Source: Mollicutes bacterium (lineage in GTDB: Bacteria > Bacillota_I > Bacilli_A > RF39 > UBA660). Taken from it: 5,508 nucleotides of DNA. The notes under the pieces are model-generated. The model was not told where the DNA came from, searched no databases, and saw only the letters and a list, made by a program, of their open reading frames with translations. Position numbers and translations under genes: made by a program. Each line of letters starts with the position of its first letter. Position 1 is the stretch's first letter. Below are positions 1-5,126 of this stretch, piece after piece. The stretch spans positions 1-5,508 of the forward strand of contig PXDA01000066.1 of assembly GCA_003566505.1 (NCBI GenBank), given 5' to 3'.

Positions 1-528
1 ATGTTTATTGATAAAGTTAACGCCGAATTAGCTAATAATTTAGGCAATTTAATAAATCGCACTTTAAAAATGATTGAAAAATATTGTGATGGTGTTATTC
101 CGGCTGCTCAAAAAAATAGCGAAAAAGAACAGCAACTACAAAAAAGAGTTACTAAACTTCGAACGGAAGCTGTTACAAAATTAGATGAATATCGTGTTGC
201 CGAGGCATTGAATATCGTTTTTGATATTTTTAATCAAGCCAATAAATATATTGATGAAAGAGAACCTTGGCATTTAGCAAAAGAAGATCAAGCAGCATTG
301 GAAACAGTTTTGTATAATTTGTCTGATACAATTAAACAAGGAGCAGCGCTCCTTCAACCATTTTTACCTCAAACGGCTGCGGAAATTTTTGCGCAACTAA
401 ATGTAAAACCATTGGATATAAAGGACTTAAAAGGATATTCGGATGAATTAGTGGGCAATAGGATTGGGGAAAGAAAAGTTTTATTTGCTCGTGTTGATAA
501 AGAAAAAGTTTTGTCAGAAATAATGTAA
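1..528 (+). CDS. metG: Methionyl-tRNA synthetase, C-terminal part (5' end outside window)
   Basis: This is the anticodon-binding helical domain of methionyl-tRNA synthetase, the cytoplasmic enzyme that charges tRNA-Met. The ATG at position 1 is almost certainly an internal Met: the Rossmann catalytic core (HIGH and KMSKS motifs) would lie upstream and is not in the window. Visible family marks, numbered from this Met, are an Asn-Leu-Gly-Asn-Leu-Ile-Asn-Arg stretch (residues 13-20) and a Pro-Trp-His-Leu-Ala-Lys stretch (89-94). Asn16, Arg20 and Trp90 sit where E. coli Asn391, Arg395 and Trp461 read the CAU anticodon; that equivalence is by eye. The protein stops right after the anticodon-binding domain (Phe-Ala-Arg-Val-Asp-Lys). 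The roughly 110-residue tRNA-binding domain at the end of Bacillus MetS is therefore absent. The next gene is tatD, the same order as in Bacillus. Identity is secure; the missing N-terminus is a window effect. Confidence 0.93.
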   Translation: MFIDKVNAELANNLGNLINRTLKMIEKYCDGVIPAAQKNSEKEQQLQKRVTKLRTEAVTKLDEYRVAEALNIVFDIFNQANKYIDEREPWHLAKEDQAALETVLYNLSDTIKQGAALLQPFLPQTAAEIFAQLNVKPLDIKDLKGYSDELVGNRIGERKVLFARVDKEKVLSEIM

Positions 529-556
529 AGTAAGTTGTCGAATTGTAAAAGAGGGT

Positions 557-584
557 TTGCGATTTACTGAAGATATGATATAGT
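557..584 (+). promoter_or_regulatory. Possible promoter upstream of tatD
   Basis: A -35-like TTGCGA (557-562) is followed after 16 bases by TATAGT (579-584), one mismatch from the TATAAT consensus. TATG just before it (574-577) matches the TRTG extended -10 motif of Gram-positive sigma-A promoters. Transcription would start near 591. A terminator hairpin (619-649) lies between this site and tatD, so it either makes an attenuated leader or is a chance match. Confidence 0.45.
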
Positions 585-618
585 GATAGAAGAAGAATAA
601 AAAAGGGCGGTTGATGAT

Positions 619-649
619 AAATGAGAAGCGTAACGCTTCTTATTTTTTT
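619..649 (+). terminator. Rho-independent terminator between metG and tatD
   Basis: AGAAGCG (624-630) pairs perfectly with CGCTTCT (634-640) across a TAA loop. The stem can extend outward to 619-645 through one G-T pair and four A-T pairs, and the 3' side runs into a T-tract (643-649). This is a standard intrinsic terminator. It lies 90 bases past the metG stop and only 17 bases before the tatD start, so it could end metG transcription, attenuate tatD, or both. Confidence 0.8.
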
Positions 650-666
650 GCCAAAGGAGGGGAAAA

Positions 667-1425
667 ATGCTAATCGATACCCACGCTCATTTATTGAGTA
701 ATTATTATGATGATCTCGAGATTTTGCTTAATAATTATAAGGAAATAATAGTTATAAACTGCGGGAGTAGTTATGGTGAAAATCAAGAAATTTTAAAATT
801 GTGTAAAAAGCACACCAATGTTTACGGTGCGCTGGGAATTCACCCCCATAATGTTGCGGAATGGAATGAAGAGGTTGCTAATTTTATTGAAAAAAACCTC
901 CAAAATGAAAAAATTGTCGCTCTTGGTGAAATAGGTTTAGATTATCATTATGGTGTCAACCCCGAAAAACAAAAAGAAATATTTCGTGCGCAATTAGAAA
1001 TAGCCAAAAGGCACGGAAAACCGGTCATTGTTCACAGTCGTGACGCTGCTTTTGATACATTGTCGATTTTACGTGATTATCCTGATTTGAAAAGAGTGGT
1101 TCATAGTTTTAGCTATGATTTGCAAACGGCTAAAGAGTTTATATCAATTAATTGTTTAGTAGGTGTCAATGGGATTGTGACTTTCAAAAAAAACCAACCA
1201 ATCGCCGATGTTGTCGCCAATATTGATTTAACAAAAATTTTAGCGGAAACTGACAGTCCCTATTTAGCGCCGGTGCCGTTTCGCGGAAAGAAAAATGATA
1301 GTGAAAAAATAATACATGTTATTGATAAAATTGCGGAAATAAAGGGAATAACGCGAGATGAAGCGCGCAAACAGTTAAATCATAATGCCTGCGAAATATT
1401 TGACTTAAACCTCAAAAAATGCTAA
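667..1425 (+). CDS. tatD: TatD-family metal-dependent deoxyribonuclease
   Basis: TatD-family hydrolases are cytoplasmic TIM-barrel enzymes with metal-dependent nuclease activity, linked to 3'-5' DNA processing and DNA repair. The 252 residues match the usual length of about 255. The metal-site signature is complete: Asp-Thr-His-Ala-His (His6, His8) on the first strand, Gly-Glu-Ile-Gly-Leu-Asp (Glu88, Asp92), Val-His-Ser-Arg-Asp (His123), Val-Val-His-Ser-Phe-Ser (His146) and Glu-Thr-Asp-Ser-Pro-Tyr-Leu (Asp196). The start is fixed by a near-perfect Shine-Dalgarno (AAAGGAGGGG, 653-662) and by the catalytic His-x-His falling at residues 6-8. It follows metG as yabD follows metS in Bacillus. The last codons also carry the promoter of the next gene. 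The His-Ser-Phe-Ser-Tyr at 146-150 replaces the commoner His-Cys-Phe-Ser-Gly, a mild variation. The family call is secure; the natural substrate is not shown by sequence. Confidence 0.95.
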   Translation: MLIDTHAHLLSNYYDDLEILLNNYKEIIVINCGSSYGENQEILKLCKKHTNVYGALGIHPHNVAEWNEEVANFIEKNLQNEKIVALGEIGLDYHYGVNPEKQKEIFRAQLEIAKRHGKPVIVHSRDAAFDTLSILRDYPDLKRVVHSFSYDLQTAKEFISINCLVGVNGIVTFKKNQPIADVVANIDLTKILAETDSPYLAPVPFRGKKNDSEKIIHVIDKIAEIKGITRDEARKQLNHNACEIFDLNLKKC

Positions 1426-1428
1426 AAT
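1400..1428 (+). promoter_or_regulatory. Strong sigma-A-type promoter for the G5/3D gene, inside the end of tatD
   Basis: TTGACT (1400-1405) and TAAAAT (1423-1428) are each one base from consensus and are separated by exactly 17 bases. A TG (1420-1421) gives an extended -10. The tatD stop codon TAA (1423-1425) is the first half of the -10 box. Transcription would start near 1435, leaving a leader of about 18 bases. This is the best-matching promoter in the window. Confidence 0.75.
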
Positions 1429-1452
1429 GTGATATATCTGAGGTGAAAAATT

Positions 1453-2169
1453 ATGAATTTGTATTTGCTAGAAGCAATAGGCAAATGGATCAATTTCACG
1501 GTGATAAGTATTCTAGCACTATTTGGATTTTTAGAATCCCATGAAGTAAATTTAGTAAGCAAAAATGATAATATCAATAAGAGTTTCAGTTTAAATTATG
1601 ATATCCAACCATATGAAACCGAAATAATATATAAAAGCAATATGCCACAAGGAAAAGAATTAGTGGTGAGTCCGGGCCAAGAAGGTGTGGAAGTTTTTTA
1701 TGAGGAAGAAAAAGTACTATTGCAAGAGCAAAAAACGAAAGTTAAGCACGTGGGAACAGGACCAAGTGGCGTGTATTATGGAAATTTGACCGGATATGGT
1801 GCTGATTGTCGTGGTTGTGATGGACGAGGAAATTTAGCTTGTTTTCAAGCGGGTCATAATTTGGTTGAAGATGGTGTTTATTATGAAGATGATGAATATG
1901 GCAAGGTGCGTGTTGTAGCGGCACCATCACCAGCTTTATCAAACGGACAGTCATTTAGTTGTGGCACAATTGTAAAAATTAGTTTTGATGATTATGAAAA
2001 ATTAACAATCGTGCTAGATCGTGGTATTGCTTTGGAAAATCGCTTTGCCGAAGGAACTATCTTATTTGATCTCGCTTTCGTTAGCGAAAGGGATGAATTA
2101 AGTGATATTCGCTCTATAACAAGACAAGATGGTTCGGTACAATTTGAAGTAAAAAGATGGGGTTTTTAA
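1453..2169 (+). CDS. Membrane-anchored G5/3D-domain-like protein in the YabE position
   Basis: This is a 238-residue envelope protein, probably exported. A hydrophobic segment at residues 12-27, preceded by Lys11, can serve as a signal or membrane anchor. Residues 50-104 read like a G5 domain (Tyr-Glu-Thr-Glu at 54-57, Gly-Lys-Glu at 67-69, Gly-x-x-Gly-Val at 75-79, Val-Gly-Thr-Gly at 100-103). Residues 108-238 resemble the 3D double-psi barrel domain of YabE/Rpf-like cell-wall enzymes: Thr-Gly-Tyr-Gly-Ala-Asp-Cys-Arg-Gly-Cys (113-122), Leu-Asp-Arg-Gly (188-191) and Phe-Asp-Leu (205-207). In typical 3D domains an Asp follows the Val-Ile-Ala stretch; here it reads Val-Val-Ala-Ala-Pro (154-158), so one of the three name-giving aspartates appears lost. 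Bacillus YabE is longer, with repeated DUF348 domains missing here. The start follows GAGGTGA (1440-1446). Gene order after metG-tatD supports a YabE relationship; peptidoglycan cleavage is only an inference. Confidence 0.7.
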   Translation: MNLYLLEAIGKWINFTVISILALFGFLESHEVNLVSKNDNINKSFSLNYDIQPYETEIIYKSNMPQGKELVVSPGQEGVEVFYEEEKVLLQEQKTKVKHVGTGPSGVYYGNLTGYGADCRGCDGRGNLACFQAGHNLVEDGVYYEDDEYGKVRVVAAPSPALSNGQSFSCGTIVKISFDDYEKLTIVLDRGIALENRFAEGTILFDLAFVSERDELSDIRSITRQDGSVQFEVKRWGF

Positions 2170-2192
2170 AAGCAAGCAATTGCTTTTTTTTT
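2168..2192 (+). terminator. Rho-independent terminator after the G5/3D gene
   Basis: AAAAGCAA (2168-2175) pairs over 8 bases with TTGCTTTT (2180-2187), closed by a GCAA loop (2176-2179), a stable GNRA tetraloop. It continues into T residues to 2192. The hairpin begins within the stop codon (TAA, 2167-2169). Its T-tract occupies the place where the -35 of the uvrB promoter would sit. Confidence 0.75.
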
Positions 2193-2202
2193 ATCTAAAA
2201 AT

Positions 2203-2213
2203 TATGATATAAT
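2203..2213 (+). promoter_or_regulatory. Extended -10 promoter of uvrB
   Basis: A perfect TATAAT (2208-2213) is preceded by TATG (2203-2206) with one base between, matching TRTGN-TATAAT. The -35 region is only the terminator's T-tract, so the promoter probably relies on the extended -10. The start site would be near 2220, about 15 bases before the uvrB ATG. I see no LexA/DinR box of the CGAAC-N4-GTTCG type here, so SOS control is not supported. Confidence 0.65.
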
Positions 2214-2221
2214 AACAGCGA

Positions 2222-2231
2222 AAAGGTGAGG
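2222..2231 (+). promoter_or_regulatory. uvrB ribosome binding site, which decides the start codon
   Basis: AAAGGTGAGG lies just before ATG 2235, with GGTGA (2225-2229) ending five bases upstream of it. A GTG at 2226 is in frame and would add three residues, but it lies inside this Shine-Dalgarno sequence. ATG 2235 is therefore the better start, and UvrB family proteins typically begin close to this point. Confidence 0.7.
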
Positions 2232-2234
2232 CAA

Positions 2235-4169
2235 ATGAAATTTAAATTAGTTTCATCATATCAACCAGCGGGTGATCAACCAAAAGCAATAGCTTCTTTG
2301 GTTGATAATTTTAATAATGGCGAAAAACAACAAATTTTGTTGGGGGCAACCGGAACCGGAAAAACTTTTACGATTGCCAATATTATTGAAAAATTGGGCA
2401 AGAAAACACTTATTGTTGTCCATAATAAGACATTGGCAGGTCAATTATATAGTGAATTAAAGGAATTGTTTCCGGAAAATCGCGTTGAATATTTTGTTTC
2501 CTATTATGATTATTATCAACCAGAGGCTTATGTTGCTCATACCGATACTTATATTCAAAAAGATGCCGCGATAAATGAAGAAATAGATGAACTACGCCAT
2601 GCGGCAACTTCCGCTTTATTGCAAGGAGATGATACGATTGTAGTGGCATCAGTCTCTTGTATTTATGGCATTGGTGATATGGAAGATTATATTAACAAAA
2701 TGATAACTTTTAATATAAATGATAAGGTTGATCGTGATCAAATAATCAATAAATTAATTGAAATGCAGTATGAAAGAACAACAATGGATCTGCGAAGAGG
2801 AAGTTTTCGTGTTCGTGGTGATATTATTGAAATATTACCGATTGCTGAGCGAAAAAAAGCAATTAGATTAGATCTTTTTGATGATGAAATTGAAAAAATA
2901 AATGTTTTTGATCCTCTGACAGGCGAAGTGATAAAAACAGTGCGTAGTATTACGGTTTTTCCTGCTAGTCATTTTGTTACAAGTGAAAAAAAGTTGCAAG
3001 AGGCGTTGCAAAGAATTGAAAAGGAATTAGAAGAACAATTAGCAAAGTTAAAAAAAGAAAATAAATTATTGGAATATCAACGATTAAAAGAAAGAACAAA
3101 TTATGATTTGGAAATGTTGCGTGAAACAGGATTTTGTCAAGGAATTGAAAATTATGCAAGGCATCTCGCCCATAAAGAAGCTGGCGAAATGCCAACGACG
3201 TTAATTAATTTTTTTGGTGATGATTTTTTAATGATAATTGATGAATCACATGTAACACTACCACAAATTAGAGGGATGTTTAATGGTGATCGCGCCCGCA
3301 AGCAAACTTTAGTTGATTATGGTTTTCGTCTTCCCAGCGCACTTGATAATCGTCCTTTGCAATTTGATGAATTTGAAAGCAAAATGGATAAAGTTATTTA
3401 CTTATCCGCAACACCTGGTGATTATGAATTGCAAAAAGGGTATCAAGTAATAGAACAAATAATCCGGCCCACCGGATTACTTGATCCGTTAGTTAGTGTA
3501 CAACCGACAAAAAATCAAATTGATGATTTAATGGCAAAAATTAATCAAGTAATTGAACGTAATGAACGAACATTAGTAACAACTTTAACAATTCGCATGG
3601 CGGAAGAAATGAAAAAATACTTAGAAAATTATGGTTATAAAGTAGCATATATGCATAATGAAATTAAAACATTGGAGCGACTGAAAATTATTCGTGATTT
3701 ACGGTTAGGAAAATTTGATGTTTTAGTTGGTATTAATTTACTTCGAGAAGGATTAGATTTGCCGGAAGTAAGTTTAATTGCGATTATGGATGCTGATAAA
3801 GAAGGATTTTTACGTAGTGAGCGCAGTTTAATTCAGACGATTGGTAGGGCGGCCCGTAATAAAAATGGTCATGTTATTTTGTATGCTGATCGGATGAGTG
3901 AAGCAATGAAAAAGGCAATTGCAGAAACGGAAAGAAGACGAAAAATACAATTACAATATAATGAAGAAAATAATATTGAACCACAAACAATTGTAAAAGA
4001 AATTCGTGATTTAGTAGGTAATTATGAAAAGGTATTAGAAGAAGATGCTAAAGTAAGTGATGAAGAAGTAATAGCGCAAATGGAAAAAGATATGAAAAAA
4101 GCGGCGGAGGAATTAGATTTTGAAAAAGCTGCTAAATTACGTGATATGATATTGGAGTTAAAGAAGTAA
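2235..4169 (+). CDS. uvrB: Excinuclease ABC subunit B (UvrB)
   Basis: UvrB is the damage-verifying ATPase of bacterial nucleotide excision repair. It is loaded by UvrA, opens the lesion site and recruits UvrC. The 644 residues are close to the usual 650-670. All landmarks are intact: Walker A Gly-Ala-Thr-Gly-Thr-Gly-Lys-Thr (37-44, Lys43), the aromatic beta-hairpin with Tyr90, Tyr91, Tyr93 and Tyr94, the Asp-Glu-Ser-His Walker B box (336-339), Ser-Ala-Thr-Pro-Gly-Asp (391-396), and the last helicase motif Gln-Thr-Ile-Gly-Arg-Ala-Ala-Arg (534-541, Arg538 and Arg541). The C-terminal coiled UVR domain (about 612-644) contacts UvrC. The start is ATG 2235. uvrA, often directly downstream, is not in the window; the next gene begins 49 bases later. 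No terminator hairpin follows, so read-through is possible. Nothing in the sequence suggests loss of function. Confidence 0.98.
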   Translation: MKFKLVSSYQPAGDQPKAIASLVDNFNNGEKQQILLGATGTGKTFTIANIIEKLGKKTLIVVHNKTLAGQLYSELKELFPENRVEYFVSYYDYYQPEAYVAHTDTYIQKDAAINEEIDELRHAATSALLQGDDTIVVASVSCIYGIGDMEDYINKMITFNINDKVDRDQIINKLIEMQYERTTMDLRRGSFRVRGDIIEILPIAERKKAIRLDLFDDEIEKINVFDPLTGEVIKTVRSITVFPASHFVTSEKKLQEALQRIEKELEEQLAKLKKENKLLEYQRLKERTNYDLEMLRETGFCQGIENYARHLAHKEAGEMPTTLINFFGDDFLMIIDESHVTLPQIRGMFNGDRARKQTLVDYGFRLPSALDNRPLQFDEFESKMDKVIYLSATPGDYELQKGYQVIEQIIRPTGLLDPLVSVQPTKNQIDDLMAKINQVIERNERTLVTTLTIRMAEEMKKYLENYGYKVAYMHNEIKTLERLKIIRDLRLGKFDVLVGINLLREGLDLPEVSLIAIMDADKEGFLRSERSLIQTIGRAARNKNGHVILYADRMSEAMKKAIAETERRRKIQLQYNEENNIEPQTIVKEIRDLVGNYEKVLEEDAKVSDEEVIAQMEKDMKKAAEELDFEKAAKLRDMILELKK

Positions 4170-4198
4170 TTGTCATTTTTAGGGCGTTATGTTAATAT
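4170..4198 (+). promoter_or_regulatory. Probable promoter of the alpha-CTD-like gene
   Basis: TTGTCA (4170-4175, one mismatch) starts on the base after the uvrB stop. A 17-base spacer leads to TAATAT (4193-4198, two mismatches), with TATG (4188-4191) supplying a TRTG extended -10. Transcription would begin near 4205. TATAAG (4196-4201) is an alternative -10, but its 20-base spacing is poor. Confidence 0.5.
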
Positions 4199-4218
4199 AA
4201 GTTACCGGTAGGTGAGTT

Positions 4219-5064
4219 ATGAAAAGATTAGATGAAAATAAATTAAACATAAAATTAAATGATTTAAATATTCCGAGTCAAGCGAAAAAAAAGTTTGCTC
4301 ATTTTCAAATAGAAAATATTTCTGATTTTCTTTGCTATGATTGTCCCGAAAACACAAGATTTACTAGCTATGGTATTATTCCTTTGAAAATAGGCAAAAA
4401 TAGTCGCAAAAGAATTTATCAGGAATTAGCAAAATTAGATATTCCGCGTGCTTTTATGATAAATGAGAATGATGAAGCGATAAACTTGACAACAAACATT
4501 TTTGCGCTTCCACTTTCGATAATGACAATTAATAAATTATATCGATGCGGTTTTAAAACAATCGGTGATTGTTTAGAGCAATCAATTTTTACTAAAAAAT
4601 GTTTAGGCGAAGACTATGATGAATTAGTCGCTTTGACTAGTAAAAAAGGATGGGAGATAAAGCAAGTTGCGGTTTCCGATGACTTACGCTTGGTTGATCT
4701 TGAATTGCCGCGAAAATTAAATGTTTTGGAAAACGAAAAAATAAAAAAAGATCATATGGCTTGGCATTCAGAAGTTTGGCGTTGGGCGCAAGAAGTTAAA
4801 TATCGTGGGTTGGTAACAATCGGTGAGGTTAAAAAATTAGGTTATAGTAATTTTGTCCAAAAACATGGTCATATTTTAGATAATTTTTTGCAGCAATATG
4901 AAATTGTATTACCAGATTGTGAAAAAAATACGCAATTACAAGAATTACAAGAAATGCGCTTGTTGGTTGAGATGTTGCTTGATGTTTATGATGGTGATTT
5001 AGCGCCGGAAGAAGAACAAGATATTGTTGGTTTTGCAAAAAGAATAGTACGAAAAAATGATTAA
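4219..5064 (+). CDS. Uncharacterised protein with RNA polymerase alpha-CTD-like helix-hairpin-helix region
   Basis: I do not recognise a named family for the whole 281-residue protein. Residues 13-76 follow the pattern of the RNA polymerase alpha C-terminal domain: a Leu-Asn-Ile-Pro-Ser start (16-20), a helix to Phe29, Ile-Glu-Asn-Ile-Ser-Asp-Phe-Leu (31-38) in the place of the GI-TVGDLL stretch, then Lys-Ile-Gly-Lys-Asn-Ser (57-62) and a helix ending Glu-Leu-Ala-Lys-Leu (69-73). The family pattern there is GLGKKSLEEI-EKL. A second, partial copy may be present at 93-121 (Leu-Pro-Leu-Ser, then Cys-Gly-Phe-Lys-Thr-Ile-Gly-Asp-Cys-Leu at 110-119). The rest looks helical and charged, with a tryptophan-rich patch (Trp182, Trp187, Trp189). 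There is no signal peptide or membrane segment, so it is cytosolic. The start follows AGGTGA (4210-4215) with three bases between. DNA or protein binding is plausible. It lies after uvrB but probably has its own promoter, so a repair role is unproven. Confidence 0.75.
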   Translation: MKRLDENKLNIKLNDLNIPSQAKKKFAHFQIENISDFLCYDCPENTRFTSYGIIPLKIGKNSRKRIYQELAKLDIPRAFMINENDEAINLTTNIFALPLSIMTINKLYRCGFKTIGDCLEQSIFTKKCLGEDYDELVALTSKKGWEIKQVAVSDDLRLVDLELPRKLNVLENEKIKKDHMAWHSEVWRWAQEVKYRGLVTIGEVKKLGYSNFVQKHGHILDNFLQQYEIVLPDCEKNTQLQELQEMRLLVEMLLDVYDGDLAPEEEQDIVGFAKRIVRKND

Positions 5065-5083
5065 TTTTTTAATTATTTTTTTT

Positions 5084-5094
5084 TGTGTTATAAT
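5084..5094 (+). promoter_or_regulatory. Extended -10 promoter of the superoxide reductase gene
   Basis: A perfect TATAAT (5089-5094) is preceded by TGTG (5084-5087) with one base between, a TRTGN-TATAAT element. The -35 region is a run of T and A without a good TTGACA. The start site would be near 5101, leaving a leader of about 26 bases. Confidence 0.65.
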
Positions 5095-5103
5095 TTGATT
5101 ATA
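5089..5103. repeat. Perfect inverted repeat over the superoxide reductase -10 box (possible operator)
   Basis: TATAAT (5089-5094) and its exact reverse complement ATTATA (5098-5103) are separated by TTG. The repeat covers the -10 box and the expected start site, where a repressor would block transcription. The half-sites resemble those of PerR boxes, but PerR has a 7-1-7 layout and this is 6-3-6. In such AT-rich DNA a chance match is quite possible. Confidence 0.3.
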
Positions 5104-5114
5104 TTGTGTATAGT

Positions 5115-5121
5115 AAGGAGG
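5115..5121 (+). promoter_or_regulatory. Superoxide reductase ribosome binding site, which decides the start codon
   Basis: A perfect AAGGAGG lies five bases before ATG 5127. An in-frame GTG at 5106 would add seven residues, but it is upstream of this site and has none of its own. From ATG 5127 the protein begins Met-Glu-Ile-Tyr-Lys-Cys, the usual desulfoferrodoxin N-terminus. Confidence 0.85.
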
Positions 5122-5126
5122 CATAT

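Noticed and set aside
529..666. A T-box or other tRNA- or methionine-sensing riboswitch in the metG-tatD gap.
   Set aside because: The region has no T-box consensus (AGGGTGGnACCGCG), is too short for a full T-box or SAM riboswitch after the candidate start site, and shows only a simple terminator.
621..701. A 26-codon reading frame from ATG 621 that overlaps the start of tatD, a possible leader peptide.
   Set aside because: It has no convincing ribosome binding site, runs through the terminator hairpin and the tatD Shine-Dalgarno, and has a composition like chance reading of that DNA.
1742..1954. A minus-strand open frame of 70 codons opposite the G5/3D gene, and similar minus-strand frames opposite uvrB and the last two genes.
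   Set aside because: These are shadows of the plus-strand genes: low-complexity His- and Asn-rich translations, no ribosome binding sites and no recognisable domains.
2075..2090. Inverted repeat CTTTCG-TTAG-CGAAAG within the G5/3D gene.
   Set aside because: The stem is only six bases, lies within coding sequence, and has no T-tract after it; it fits chance.
5052..5080. A possible terminator after the alpha-CTD-like gene: AAAAAAT (5052-5058) pairing with ATTTTTT (5064-5070), then more T residues.
   Set aside because: The stem is entirely A-T and would be very weak; in this AT-rich gap such pairing is expected by chance.
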